The position numbers were made by a program, and so were the translations under genes. Source: Anisodus tanguticus (lineage: Eukaryota > Streptophyta > Magnoliopsida > Solanales > Solanaceae). From it: a stretch of 64,000 nucleotides of DNA. The notes under the pieces were generated by a model. That model saw only the letters and a list, made by a program, of their open reading frames with translations, searched no databases and was not told the DNA's origin. This document shows, piece after piece, positions 1 to 11,652 of this stretch. The DNA lies in assembly GCA_034509755.1 (NCBI GenBank), contig CM067556.1, positions 16,143,501 to 16,207,500 on the forward strand. The letters are read 5' to 3'. Positions within the stretch are counted from its first letter, which is position 1. Every line of letters starts with the position of its first letter.

Positions 1-447
1 TAGGGATGGCAATTGGGCGGGGCGGGTGAGGGTACCCCTCCCCGCACTCGTACCTGTCAGAAAATTTTATACCCGCCACCCGTGGTGGGTACATTTTCAA
101 CATTTATACCCGCCTAGACAGGTATATTCCTAAATCCACACCCGCTCCACCACCCAAGTGGATATCCTCAAAATTCATTATTATTGGACTTATGGATTGC
201 TAAAATTATGTGTGCCAAATTATTTGGGCTTTAGATAAATATAAAATTATACAAATAAAATTATAGTTGGCGGATATAAGGCGGACGGTTGGATGCGGGG
301 CGGGGCAGGGCAGGCGGATATAACTGCAAATTCACCATTTATCCTTACCCACCTACTACCCGCTAAAGTTATACTATACCCGTTCCAACTGAAGCAGGTA
401 CGGTGCGAAATCCGCAAAATTATACCCACCTACCATTTCTACTGTCA
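1..447. mobile_element. Non-autonomous hAT-like element, degenerate right end
   Basis: The window opens with TAGGGATGGCAATTGGGCGG, the type of terminal sequence seen on plant hAT elements. The body holds G/C-rich blocks alternating with 'tataccc/gggtata' motifs on both strands. The right side (about 410-447) carries 'acccacctaccatt..', a decayed inverted counterpart. No transposase is present. The left flank lies outside the window, so the 8-bp TSD cannot be checked. The right boundary is approximate. Confidence 0.5.
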
Positions 448-458
448 TATTGGCTATG

Positions 459-555
459 TTCATCTAAAATTAAACTTCATCTGCATTTTCACACTGATGA
501 TCATCATCATCTCCCTCTTTCTTCATCTTGCTAGCGAACGGCTTGTCCACAATGT
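459..555 (-). pseudogene. DOG1 gene fragment, inverted copy
   Basis: The reverse complement of this block matches the DOG1-domain gene at about 1986-2087. The match runs from the 'gacattgtggacaagcc' segment through the (GAT)n/aspartate-rich stretch to 'agatgaacatag'. It has a few substitutions and a small insertion ('aattt') near its 3' end. It corresponds to roughly residues 163-196 of the 254-aa protein, so it cannot encode a domain. It abuts the hAT remnant, so capture or repair during transposition is one explanation and a local inverted duplication is another. Confidence 0.8.
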
Positions 556-716
556 CCAAAAGTACTAATTAGAATTAATTATAAGTGAAAGTATTTTTTA
601 AACGTTTGGTCAAATACTAATTATTGTTCAAAAGTACTTTTTAAAATTAATTAATCAAATATAAACTATTTCTTACTAAAAATATATTTTGGCAATGTTA
701 TTCACTAGATGCGGAA

Positions 717-889
717 GGAGAGTCTTGGAGTAACTGATAAAGTTGACTAGGAGGTCATGGGTTCAAGTCGTGGAAATAGTCTCTTGCAGACATGTGAGTT
801 ATGGCTGCGTACAATAGATCCTTATAGTCCGATTCTTTTTTAAACTCCATGCATAACGAAAGTTTAGTGTATCGAACCGCCCTTTTTTT
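717..889 (+). mobile_element. Au-type tRNA-derived SINE
   Basis: It has a tRNA-like head ('cttggagtaactgataaag'), a B-box-like 'ggtcatgggttcaagtcgtgg' region and the typical continuation 'ctcttgcag..ggctgcgtacaatag'. It ends in 'agtttagtgtatcgaaccgcc' plus a T run. This matches my memory of the Au SINE family of angiosperms. The A-box to B-box spacing is shorter than I recall, which suggests a small deletion. No clear TSD was found. Confidence 0.75.
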
Positions 890-1186
890 GTTCTCTAAAT
901 GCGCAAATGACACCCTCGATAAGTACAATAAATTAATTTAAATAAGTTTGGACAACCTAACGCGTCATTAAAAAAAAAAAAGACGAGGTTCATGTTCATC
1001 CAACTTGTGCTGCGTGTCAACAAGATACCAGGATTAACGTTTGCACAACTTGACACAAATATCCCAACTCATGCTTCCACTTGTTCATTGTCCTTCTGTC
1101 GTGGTCGGATTTATATTTCTTTTTTGCCTTAATATTGTCGTTTTTCAGGTAATTGAGCCTTATATACACTCTTTTATCTCAATTTA

Positions 1187-1221
<35 letters not shown>

Positions 1222-1498
1222 TAATTAACTAAAAAAGAATGATATTTTCTTTATTTGACGATAAATTAATTTTAAGATTTACTTTTTGCGTTTAGTGAGA
1301 TGATCTATAATCACACAAATATCTTTGATTTGTTTTAGAACACAAAATTAATTTTTTTTTATTTATTTCTTAAATTTATCCAGTTAAACTACGTCATGAA
1401 GGTGTATGTTACACGCCATGAATATACCTAACATATCCGATCCGTGAAACAACTTGTTATATACTCCTATCAATCCTTGGGGAAAAAAAGAAAAGAAA
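890..1498. other. Upstream region of the DOG1 gene
   Basis: This is AT-rich non-coding DNA with no gene. It contains the (AT)n array at 1189-1218. A TACGTCA bZIP-type element lies at 1390-1396, followed by 'catgaa', about 100 bp upstream of the DOG1 start codon. A role for that motif is inference. No convincing TATA box was identified. Confidence 0.5.
1189..1218. repeat. (AT)n microsatellite
   Basis: About 15 uninterrupted AT units in the DOG1 upstream region. Confidence 0.95.
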
Positions 1499-2263
1499 AT
1501 GGCAACTTCTAACGTTAATACTGATCGAATGAGAGAAGAATGCTTACATGAGACATGGATGAATGTTCAACATGAAGAGCTCACGGAGCTTGAACAAGCT
1601 ATAGCTCGGGCCAGAAACGGCCAAATACAAGACCAAGAACTAAAACAACTCATTGAAAAGATCATTAACCACTTTCAAGAGTACGCTAACAACCGTAGCC
1701 GCCTAGCCAGAAATGACGTGTCACCATTCTTCGCACCCGCGACGTGCACCACATTGGAGAACTCAGCCCTATGGATCGCTGGCTGCAGACCCTCTTCTTT
1801 CATCCGTTTTATTTACGCTCTCAGCGGCATGAACTTTGAGTCCCATCTCTCTGAATTCCTTGAGGGGAAAAGATTCGGTGACCTCAGCGAGCTAACGGGG
1901 AAACAACTGAGAATGATCGACGAGTTGCAAGGCAAGACGATTCGAGAAGAGAGGAAGCTTTCGACTAGATTGGCTAGCTTGCAAGAGGACATTGTGGACA
2001 AGCCGCTCGCTAGCAAGATGAAGAAAGCGGGTGATGATGATGATCATCAGTGTGAAAATGCAGATGAAGCTTTAGATGAACATAGTCATTACATGGCGGG
2101 TGTAATGGAAGAAGCTGATGAGCTGAGGATGAAGACATTGAAGGAGATAGTACTGAGCATACTCGAACCCGTTCATGCAGTGGAGTACTTAGCAGCAACC
2201 AAGAGGATTAGGTTTTGTGTGAAACAGTGGGGCAAGAAGAGGGATCACGAGCATAGCGACTAA
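1499..2263 (+). CDS. DOG1-domain protein (seed dormancy/INP1-type family)
   Basis: Predicted 254-aa protein from a single exon. The ATG at 1499 follows an A-rich leader (aagaaaagaaaATGGC). The frame is also open upstream, but only from a TTG. Residues 18-110 resemble the DOG1 domain: an N-terminal helix with 'HETWMNVQHEELTELEQAI' (18-36), a long helical spacer, then the diagnostic 'LWIAGCRPSSFIRFIYALSG' (91-110). Residues 178-183 are an Asp-rich run and the tail is basic (GKKRD). Family members act in seed dormancy (DOG1, ABA signalling), pollen aperture formation (INP1) or as the non-DNA-binding arm of TGA bZIP factors. No bZIP basic region is present here, so it is DOG1-like and not a TGA factor. 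Which branch it belongs to cannot be decided by eye. Two relics of the same gene flank it, at 459-555 and 4131-4190. Confidence 0.9.
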   Translation: MATSNVNTDRMREECLHETWMNVQHEELTELEQAIARARNGQIQDQELKQLIEKIINHFQEYANNRSRLARNDVSPFFAPATCTTLENSALWIAGCRPSSFIRFIYALSGMNFESHLSEFLEGKRFGDLSELTGKQLRMIDELQGKTIREERKLSTRLASLQEDIVDKPLASKMKKAGDDDDHQCENADEALDEHSHYMAGVMEEADELRMKTLKEIVLSILEPVHAVEYLAATKRIRFCVKQWGKKRDHEHSD

Positions 2264-2673
2264 TAACTTCTGCCAATTAGTACTACCTAGTTTTGGATAG
2301 TGTGTATGGTAAGATGCTTGAGTTTGTTTTGCATGTATGATGTAACAGTCTGCTTTGTTTCTTTGTATCTGTAGTATGTCGAAGTCGTTATATCTTAGTT
2401 ATGGGGCTAAAACCATAGTCTTTTGATAAGTTGTGCTCATCACAAATGATACATCATGAGCTGCTTTCGCACTTGGTAGTTAGTGTTAGATATTTTCAAC
2501 ATTGTCAAAAGCCATCATTGATGTGATGTCCCTTCAAATTTAAGGGGAGTCTGTTAACATAATTCATATTTATTTTGAATTTAAACAGACACAACCTTCC
2601 TCAATAGCCACCATTGATGCCTCTTGGAGGTGTCTGTTGGTGATGAAAATGTAACATCTCGTACTTTCGGGTT
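2264..2673. other. 3' flank of the DOG1 gene
   Basis: Non-coding. It probably holds the 3' UTR (T-rich 'tttgtttctttgtatctg' at about 2355-2372). No canonical AATAAA signal and no other feature was recognised. Confidence 0.4.
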
Positions 2674-3033
2674 ATGATTCAAAGACCACATTAGCTACCC
2701 CTCGATACTCGACCTCTGCACTGGAACGAGATAAAGCCGACTGACGCATCGCAGACCATGAGACCAAGTTATTACCAAGAAACATACAATAGCCATGAAA
2801 GAAATAGTCCCTTGATTTTTTTCATTGATTGAAAGAGTTTATATACAATTTACATATTTCCATAATAGGAGAATCATATTCCTATTCTACTCCTAAAACC
2901 TTATTCTACTTGGACACTAACTATACAATTATGGTAAGTGTACAATACTAATTACACTCAAGTACTACCTAAACTAAGATACAAAATCCGAAATATACAT
3001 ATGATATATTGTATATCATATGTATATTTAACA
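2674..3033 (-). mobile_element. Truncated Ale-type Copia: RNase H piece joined to its 5' LTR
   Basis: Positions 2674-2790 match the minus-strand RNase H region of the Copia element at 36.2-41.0 kb (around 36688-36808, the 'SWSAKRQSTLSRSS' segment). The match then jumps at 'acaatagcca' straight to an LTR at 2796-3033. That LTR starts TGAAAGAAAT and ends TTAACA on the plus strand. In an intact element this boundary follows the PBS, so an internal deletion removed gag, protease, integrase and RT. No coding capacity remains. Confidence 0.75.
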
Positions 3034-3040
3034 TCATCAA

Positions 3041-3332
3041 TGAAAGAAATAATCCATTGATTATTTTCATTGATTGAAAGGCTATATATACAAGTTAAAT
3101 ATTTTCATAATAGGAGAATCCTATTCCTAAAACCTTATTCTACTTGGATCCTAATTATACAATTATTGTAATACAATATTATGGTAAGTATACAATACTA
3201 TTTACACTACAACATTACCTAAACTAGGAGACTAAAACCTTACCTAATTTATCTACCATGTACACGGTTTGTACACTAAAACCGAGAGACTAATATACAC
3301 AATATACACATGTATATCGTGTATATTTAACA
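3041..3332 (-). mobile_element. Solo LTR of the same Ale-type Copia family
   Basis: This 292-bp LTR runs TGAAAGAAAT...TATTTAACA. It is flanked by a perfect 5-bp duplication ATCAA (3036-3040 and 3333-3337). It resembles the LTR just upstream (2796-3033) but is a separate insertion because it has its own TSD. No internal sequence is present. The orientation is taken from the related full elements. Confidence 0.85.
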
Positions 3333-3339
3333 ATCAAAT

Positions 3340-3960
3340 CCTTCATTACTTTCCAAAGTTTGTGGGTCAAATTCTATTCCTGGTACTCCTTCCCTAACCC
3401 ATTCAATATCTTCTTCACTTTCAAATGTGGTATCATCCAGTTGTTGCTCAGGCCACAGTTCCATATGCCCTTCCTTATGCTCAATTGCCGGTGCGTTCAC
3501 CTAAATCATAAAAAATCTCTTGGCTTAAGTTTAACAACAATTTTCCACTCCTTTCCCATTGGATGATCGACATAAAACACTTGTTGAGCTTGAGAAGCAA
3601 AAATGAAAGGTTCATTTGACAACTGATGCCTTGTGTAGAGCAAATGATTATAATTCACAAGAGTAAATCCATAATCATCTTTCTCAATAAGCCCCTTGTT
3701 ATTGTTCACCCATTTACAGCTAAACAATACAAACTTTAGCTTCTTGCTATAATACAACTCAATTTTGTCTGTGAGGACTCCATAGAAAGAAACTTCTGTC
3801 AATATGGGATTTTTATGTCTTGTGCTTGCATAACTTTGAGTGGTAGCCTTTACCATAACACCACTATTTTGAGTTTTTCTCCCGGCATCACAAGACTTTG
3901 TTAACTATCTAACTACATTATATACATATCCGGTCATTCTTTTTTGCTTGTTTGTATGGG
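3340..3960 (-). pseudogene. CACTA (En/Spm) transposon protein tail, DUF4216 region
   Basis: The minus-strand open segment at 3506-3856 carries the features of the DUF4216 domain found downstream of TNP2 transposases: 'SFYGVLTDKIELYYS', 'VLFSCKWVN', 'DYGFTLVNYNH', 'FIFASQAQQVFYVDHP' and 'WKIVVKLKPRD'. Beyond its stop the acidic '..EEDIEWVREGVPGIEFD' tail can still be read (about 3350-3440), as can an upstream 'NSG' motif. In-frame stops show it is dead. No TNP2 catalytic domain and no CACTA termini were found, so this is a fragment. A DOG1 gene scrap lies about 170 bp further right. Confidence 0.85.
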
Positions 3961-4010
3961 CCAACAGCTAAATTTTGAATATCTTTAGGTATTTGCTCAC
4001 CGGCCATATG

Positions 4011-4124
4011 CATCTTCTCAACCTATCATTTAAAAGTAAAGATGTGATTTAAAGGATGTCATCTTCTCAACCTATCATTTAAAAGTAAAGATGTGATTTA
4101 AAGGATGTCATCTTCTCAACCTAT
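4011..4124. repeat. 49-bp tandem repeat, two copies plus a partial
   Basis: The unit starting 'catcttctcaacctatcatt' and ending 'gatttaaaggatgt' occurs at 4011-4059 and 4060-4108, with a partial third copy to about 4124. The copies are essentially identical. It lies between the CACTA tail and the DOG1 fragment. Confidence 0.9.
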
Positions 4125-4130
4125 CTTCTT

Positions 4131-4190
4131 AAGAATGTTTACATTGTTCTTGGATGAATCTTCAACATGAAGAACTCACCGAACTCGAAC
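4131..4190 (+). pseudogene. DOG1 gene fragment, direct copy (5' exon part)
   Basis: This matches the DOG1 gene at about 1538-1600: 'gaatgtttacat..', 'tggatgaatcttcaacatga', 'gaactcaccgaactcgaaca'. It covers the codons for about residues 14-33. Divergence is higher than in the 459-555 copy. Similarity fades after 4190. It was probably captured or duplicated into the neighbouring CACTA-derived DNA. Confidence 0.75.
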
Positions 4191-7100
4191 AACAACGATT
4201 TCGAAAAATCCAACCTAGTAAACAACATAAAATGTTTTGAAGTGCTTTATTATACATATTCACCAAATAATATAAAAACAACTAATTAATAATTGAACCC
4301 CATGACAAAAAGTTCATAAACTTGATTAAAAAACTAAAATTTGCAGTGAATACAGAAGTACAACGTGTGTTTTTAAAAAAGTAAAGAAAAATAAAGATGA
4401 ACAAAGAATACCGATATATTTTACTTTACATCTTGCTTGAATAAGATTTCGGGATCATTAAGTTATTGATGTCAACGACCCCATATTTATTAATGGTTCT
4501 GTTGCCTTCTACTCATTCCCATAGACGCTAATCAACTGCAGAAAGAAGAATATTCCAATACCCTGATGAGAAAAAATCATAAATAAAAAACATGTAAGGT
4601 GATGAAGTAGATAAATGAAACTATACATTAACAAAATACAGACATCGATTTAGTATCACGTAATACAATTCTGTAAGAAATTACTTAGAAGAGATGCATG
4701 CTCTACATTCACATATATAGCGAGAGATCAAGAGAAAAAAATTCACAAAACAAATTCATGAAATAAAATAATTTATAAAAACTAAACATAAATATAATAA
4801 CAAAATAAATATAAAAATAAAAAAGAAGCTGAGAGATACCTGAATAAGTTGTATTCGATTTTTGCTATCACCCACTAATAATTTTATTATTCAAATAAAA
4901 AATAGTAAGTGTGCAAGGAAGAACATACCAGCAATTCATAAGGGAAATGATGATATTCGCCGTGCAAGAAACTCCTGCTATATTGCGCCTGAGAATTAAA
5001 CACAGAACATAGTTAATTAAAATTTGCAATTTAATTTGTGGTATTACATTGAGTATATTATTGTAGTCCACAAATTAAATAACTAGTACTCTTTCTATGC
5101 GAAAGTTGATCTGATTCATTTAGAGTAATATCTTTTAATAACTTCTATCAATTTAATAAGGCTATTAATATTTATTTATTTTCTTAAGCCAAAAAGATAA
5201 TGTCTTCAGTTAAAAGAATTCCTCGTTGCTTTTATATAGGAGTAGGAGTAGTTGATCTTAGTTCAAAATTCAATAGTTAGCTTCTTATCCGTTCAATTAA
5301 TTTATATTGTAATAAGAAAGAAATATCTATGTTATTAGATGTTTCTCTTTTCATAAGAGAATTTTCTACCACAGATTGGAAGGAAAAACTTGAAAGATGA
5401 ATATACTGTCAAACACTGATAAATTCGAATAAATGAAGAGACGCATTACGTACAATATATGCAGAATAAAATAACAACTTTTTCCTAAAAATCCTCAATT
5501 CACTTTATCTTTATCATCAACATCTCCTTCACAGTCCAAAATTTCCCATATCATTAAGAAATTAATCACATGTACTCAATAACCAAAACTATAAGAAATT
5601 AAAGGAAACATATCATCATATACTCATAATCAAAGAATGGTTTAGAAAGATGAAGGGCATCCACCTAAATAAAACTTGGAAAGAAAAACGTACAATATAT
5701 GAAATTGACAAACTTATCATGCATGAAATTACTCTAACTTGAATTCTTGATTTTTGGAAAAGAATCCCTCATCTCCACTCCGACAAATTAAATACCTGAT
5801 AAACCAACGAACTCCTCCAAATTTTATCCTTAAAATTCTAAAAATCAACTATATACAAATGAACATATTTTTGTTTTTTTCATGAAATAGTAGATAATAG
5901 CAGATAAATTCGTCAATTGATAAACGTTAGTGCAACAATATGAAAACATATCAGTAATATAATTAATAGGTCGAAAACTCGCCTGTTTTGATAGATATAT
6001 GTTTTGGGGAACATTTTGGCCGACCAAAAAACCTTGATATGATGCATAACTCCGTTCGTATACTGTTCGTATCAATTGTTGCCGTTTGTGAGAATGCTGA
6101 AATCTGCTGGCATAGTTTGGATCAGACAAAAAATCTAGGAATAGTAGGTTTTTAAGAAGATGTGGTGGGTATGGGGTTAGGTGTTTTCTAGGGATAAGAT
6201 TAGTTACTTATCTTTTGAAATTCAAATTTTAAATTAATTATTTAGACATTTAAACTTTTAAAAAATTAATTACCTTTCCCTTAAAGATAACGACATTTGC
6301 TTAAACATAAGTTTTGTTCTGTCATTCCTATAAATTCGATCATGATCCACCCATTAATTTGCTTAATGATACTTTGGCAAACAATTAACAAACCCACAAA
6401 ACTGAAACACAATTAGTAACTAAAGGCAGTCATAATCACATTATCCCACGATCATCAGCAGAAACAACAATAACAACTCCCCCTATTTCTCTCTACACAA
6501 CCCCACGTGCCTTACCCCCATTAAACATATGTTTTTTCCCACAACACTTTAAATTTATGTATCTGTTATTTGTTTCAGATTTTTTAAAAATATTTTCAGA
6601 CTCCAATTTTTTTAACTACTTAACTAATTATTAATTAATTATGCCATGTGACTTTTTTCTAAACTGTCACTTGGCTTAATATGGTGTCTTTTCCTTCTAA
6701 TTTTAATAATATATAGATAATTATAGATCGGCTCGAGCTCAATTCCCTAGAATAAAATGGCCTTGTAATATAGATTTTTGGGATAAAGAATGAATATTTA
6801 CTGGTGGAGAGGCTTTTCCCTTTTACATGTCGCAAATCTAAGTTATTCGGACCCAAAATAAATATGGAAAGATAAAAAATAGTTAGGCGTCTAATAAGAG
6901 AGATCATCACAAATGATCATCAACCATCACTAACAGGGGAACGAGAGTGCAAAACAAGCAAGCTTTTACGAGGAAAATTAAAAAAACAAATACTCCACAA
7001 AAATCAAATTACCGTAGCATATATTAATAGGAGTGTTAAATTTATAAGTAATAATTAGTGGAAGAGTACTATACTATATAGTATATATTGAGAATTGTTT

Positions 7101-7767
7101 TTGCGCAATTATAGGAGGCAAAAATAAAAAAAATAAAAAACAAAACTAATGATTTGATGGTACGAGATACGATTTGCACAGATTAGGCTGGAGATATTTT
7201 TTTTAATCGTCATGTAGATCTTCTTTTACGGGTGTTCCAAAAAGATGAGACACCCATACGAAATACTAAAGGTGAAAAAACAAATTAATTATTCATAAAA
7301 ATCAACGGCAGTATATAACATAGAACTAACGACAAACTGAAATGTTTGTATCGTACCCCTAAGAGAGTTGTTTCATTCACATGCTAATTATGCGCAAATA
7401 TAGGTTAAGAATAGTTTATACGATGAATCAAATAAGATCATTTTTCTCTATATCTTATATTATTTATAGGTTATTAATATATGTAGTTTTATGTTATAAT
7501 CTTTCATATAAAACAGCACATAGGATCAACCATTAATTTATATTGGAACTAGTAATACAGCTTTTGATTCCAGCGTTTAACTTCACATATATTATGTGCC
7601 ATTTAACGCTGAAAACAAAATGTAGTATTAGTTATATGGAGATAATAATTCGAAATACAAGATTTTCTAGTGAAAACCAAATGATATAAAAGTAATTTGA
7701 GTAATATATTGAGATTAAATTTCCTTATTCTGCGAAACAAACCACCTAGTTGTCTAGCATATAACAA
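4191..7767. other. AT-rich intergenic DNA without a recognisable gene
   Basis: There is no convincing coding region. A minus-strand open stretch at 5845-6129 (94 codons) has fairly normal composition for its first 50 residues ('YASRFQHSHKRQQLIRTVYE'), but I recognise no family and see no supporting signal. A minus-strand open stretch at 6659-6910 looks accidental. A CACGTG motif is present near 6503 with no nearby gene to assign it to. Confidence 0.5.
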
Positions 7768-7925
7768 AAAAGCTCTAGGGTTATTTGGTTCGAAAACAAG
7801 TTATGCAGAGATTAGTAAACAACAAGCTCTAGGGTTATTTGGTTCAAAAACAGGTTATACAGAGATTAGTAAACAACAAGCTCTACGTTCAAAAACAAGT
7901 TATGCAGAGATTAGTAAACAACGAT
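7768..7925. repeat. 54-bp tandem repeat, about three copies, the third shortened
   Basis: Copies start at about 7768 and 7822 with the unit 'aagctctagggttatttggt..aacaagttatgcagagatta..gtaaacaac'. A third copy from about 7876 lacks the 'agggttatttgg' part. The period is a multiple of three, so one frame repeats an 18-residue unit (ALGLFGSK.SY.EISKQQ). The surrounding ORF is only 84 codons and the unit resembles interior sequence of plant MITEs, so I regard it as non-coding. Confidence 0.8.
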
Positions 7926-10800
7926 TCAAGAGAAAATCATTTGTTTCCTAGTAACCACATTTGATTTGATTGGAAACAAAAATCAAACAACTTTATTCCG
8001 AGGAAGAGGGGGAAAAAAAATCTACAGTGCTCCATGAGATTCGCATATAACAAAACTAGATACCAATAACCCCACTCTAAAAGAGAGAAAAAATTGACCA
8101 GAAATAGAATATGTAAATGTAAATCATTTTCATAGAAATTTGGTAAAGAGGACAAAAGTTCGATAGCAACAGCCATCACTAGTAGTGAAACTGCCGTCTT
8201 ACGACACTAAACAAAGCTTTCAATCATTCACTACACAGTGGTCCAGAAATATTCTTTTTTCCTATGGTCCAGAAACGTTATTACAAAGTTTTTTTTTTTA
8301 TAATTTAATACTGACTTTGACTATACGTTATGCCATTTTCAAATCTCTTTTTCCTTTTTTTTTTATCTCTCTGCATAAGTACTACATCAACTAACTAGAA
8401 TAGGAAGAGCAAACCAGACGGCCTTTTTCTTGCTACAACTACAAGTTCCATAGACAGACTACTAATATACGATTAGACTACGAACCACGTTTTTCACTGC
8501 TGAAATCTTGATCCCGAACATCAACTCGTGAAACGAAGTGCTTGGCCAAGGGCTTATTGGCGTGGGTTGGCAGTTGGCACTCGATCAGTCTAGCTTGGCA
8601 CGTGTTTCTGCTTTTTGGTTAGTGGAAGCAGCGTCCACCTGTGTCATTAGAAGTCGACAGTTACCTACCAGACATGGAACAACCAGAAAATTATTATTGA
8701 ACTGCATTTTCTGATAAATTAGAATATGAAATGACAGTCTAGTTTTGTTTGGCATCCCATGATATGATACCAAATCATTAGAACCTGCTGGCCAGTGCAA
8801 TCACATAGATCTAGCAATAAGTGAAGACACTAAAGAACATAAAGAGAGATCAAAAAAGAAGTATCAATTATTTCTGCTGGAAATTTAATAGTCTTAAGCT
8901 GCACCTGAAATAGTTAAATTAAGGTTCAAAAGGTCTTTGACGTTTTTTAGGAGATAATACTAGTTTACCACTTTATATACCTTCAAAATCACCAGCTAAC
9001 ATAAGAGTTGTATGTTTACTACTATTTGCTCCTTCCCATTTCCCCCTTTTGTTATTTTGTATGTATTTTTATGGCACTGCATATTCAGCTATGATCATAT
9101 ATGCAAGTATGGCAGAACATAGACATTACCATAAGAAGCAGAGGTGCCAGATGAATTGATTGCATCATCAACACTTCAAGTGCTTATTCAAATTATTTAA
9201 ATAGATGTGTCATCAGTTAATTGGCATGTTACTAGATTATATAAAAAATCCATAAGTGGCTTAAATTCAGACAACCAGTTGCAGAATACAAATTGAGGAG
9301 TGACGTCTTTCAGTACCAACCACTACTAAATATTTAATTAATCATACCAGCATCATAGTGATGAATGACCTGGCCATAATAAGCAAACAGTGTTTCATTC
9401 TTTTATATGAGACAGGTTGGTCAACAATGTCCTATTTGCACTACCAAGAAAGACATATAAAAAGGTAAAGAACCAGAAAGGACTAGTCCTCCAATAATTT
9501 TGAAACCAACCATCAGGATGCTCATTTTTTACTTAATAAGGACCGGAAGATCACTATGACACAGCATGACAGAATACAGCATATGCAAGAAGTAAACATA
9601 AGAAGTGACAAAGATATGTCCTTGGATCCAGGATCTTGCATCATAGTCCCATCAGCAAAAAATAATTCCCTACTGGATGAAACAATAGGACCATCACTAA
9701 TGAGACATCATCAAAAACCACTTTTTTTCTTTTAAGGTAAAATGAAATTCTCTCTGAATATCTCCAGCTATGTCAGTGTACTAGGTGCTTGCCTTTGGAA
9801 ACTAACTACTCCCTTGTTAGCAATCTTACCCAAATCCATTTTCCAGCTAGGATTACATGAGACTGTTTGGTTCTTTCTGATCCCGGTTCAATTCTAGCAA
9901 GAGCCACTCTTACAATCAAAGCACAAGCTATCGCACCTTTTCGCTAATTACTTTGTTCCATGTAATATGTGGTCTTATTCTCCCTGTACTCTTGAATTTT
10001 GACTATACATTTAGAAGTTCTGTACAAACATCATTAAGCAAAAAAACAAAGCTAACTATCAAAAAAAGTAAAACTTGCCCTTCAGGTTCTAGAAAAAAAC
10101 TCGAACTCTAGGCTCGAGGAAAATCATCTGAGCACGATATTTACCTATTTCATCACCAACCAAGGGAGAAAAAAGAACTGGTTATTGTAAATCTACAACA
10201 GTTGTCTTCACATATACAGTGTCCTAAAACATTTACACAAAGAAAACCTATCTAGAAAAGTTCAGAACCCCTTTCAGTAAAAGTTCACAAGATAAAGTTT
10301 TGGCTAGAAGCAAGAGAATAGTTTTATCCTCCAATTGAAAGGTATAGTGGCGAAAGGAAGATTACCTCACTCAAATGTTTTTTGCCTTAGTTACTCCCTT
10401 TGCTAACATACCTAAACCTATCAAAGGTTAAAGACGAGCATTTGATTGCCAGGCTAGTTTGTAGCTATCAAAAAAATTCACTTTCTCCGTTTTCATTGAA
10501 GAAGATCAACTAATGCAAGTATAATGAACTGAAAGGCAAACTCCAGATTGACCAAGAAAACTAACAGGGAAAATAAGTGAATAGTTAATGACAAGCAGTC
10601 ATCCATAGTGAGGTTTCTTGGATTAAGCTTGGCAGGTAACATCCTCAAGAAAATATATAAGAGTCTTGATCCAAATTCCAATCATCAAGGTTCTGTTGCC
10701 TTGATCACCAACTTGGCAATACTCTTAAGAGAAGAAGCAGATTACAGTCCATGAATGATTCCCATTTCTATAATAAGACCAATCCAGACACGACAACATA

Positions 10801-10888
10801 AACAAATAAACCAAAACACAAAAAAGAAAAACAAATAAACCAAAACACAAAAAAGAAAAACAAATAAACCAAAACACAAAAGAGAAAA
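10801..10888. repeat. 29-bp tandem repeat, three copies
   Basis: The unit 'caaataaaccaaaacacaaa' plus 'aaagaaaaa' is repeated three times with one change in the last copy. It is A-rich on the plus strand. Confidence 0.9.
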
Positions 10889-10968
10889 ATAAAGTGGTTG
10901 ACAAACACTTAACCTTATAATATGTCAAGTTTGGTAGCTTAACCTAATGCAGCATAAAAAACAAATTA

Positions 10969-11030
10969 CATGGCTCAAACCCAGGTCACGCGGAGACAAC
11001 TTTACTGTTGCTCCAAGGTAACCCTTCTTT
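10969..11030 (+). mobile_element. SINE-like 3' fragment
   Basis: A B-box-like 'ggctcaaacccaggtcacg' is followed by 'cggagacaactttactgttg' and 'ctccaagg', a combination I associate with a Solanaceae tRNA-derived SINE. No A box, tail or TSD is visible, so this is a truncated scrap at best. Confidence 0.35.
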
Positions 11031-11625
11031 TGAGTTGTTTATCAAACCAAACTCATTGGGCAAATAACATATGCACAAAATTGCTCTTTATTTGTAAATG
11101 CTTCACGTGGTGCAACCATTGGCAACTACCTGATGGTGATAAATACATCTGCTTCTTGTCCATACTAACAAGAGAAAGTTGCACGAAACAAGAGTACTCA
11201 AGCAGCATATTGCATCCACAACCTATGGGACAGCATAGCTGGCCTTAAAAGATTGAGGAAGCTAATTCTGTAATACAGTGCTTCCTACAGAGAAGTTGAG
11301 AAGCTCAGTCTATCACGTAGCACTTCCACAAGCTACAGAGTACTACAGCCGTGGATTTGCTCATAGGAACAGCGTGCCATATTCTATAGTTAGTGTCAGA
11401 ATATTGCTAGCAACAGAAAATAAAAGGAAATTGAGAAACGAGCCAATTTGAGACACTGATGTGATCAATTTCTTAGATAAGTTTATATAACATCGCACAA
11501 CAAGAACAGAAATTACACGATATGACAACCATGGAATGTGAGCTCATAAAAGATGCAAAGTGTAAGGAATAAAAAGTGCTACCGATACAAATACACCTAA
11601 AGATATTAAAAAGAAAGAGAAAAGA

Positions 11626-11631
11626 GCTTAC
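11626..11631 (-). other. Candidate 3' UTR splice donor of the CIPK gene
   Basis: On the minus strand GAGG|GTAAGC occurs about 21 nt after the CIPK stop codon. If used, it would place an intron in the 3' UTR, close enough to the stop to avoid nonsense-mediated decay. No acceptor could be fixed by eye. Confidence 0.35.
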
Positions 11632-11652
11632 CCTCTTCCCTTCTCTCTATCT

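Larger units (their letters stand above)
7952..11625. other. Long region downstream of the CIPK gene
   Basis: No CDS can be supported on either strand. It may contain a 3' UTR intron and a terminal exon of the CIPK transcription unit, because a splice-donor-like site follows the CIPK stop codon. Alternatively it is ordinary intergenic DNA. It contains the 29-bp tandem repeat at 10801-10888 and a SINE-like scrap at 10969-11030. Confidence 0.4.

Noticed and set aside
5845..6129. 94-codon minus-strand open frame starting MSDPNYAS
   Set aside because: No recognisable domain, no promoter or splice support, and the latter half is low-complexity. Kept only as a note in the intergenic entry.
7697..7951. 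84-codon open frame over the 54-bp tandem repeat
   Set aside because: The frame is open only because the repeat unit is a multiple of three. It starts from a non-ATG codon and has no family match.
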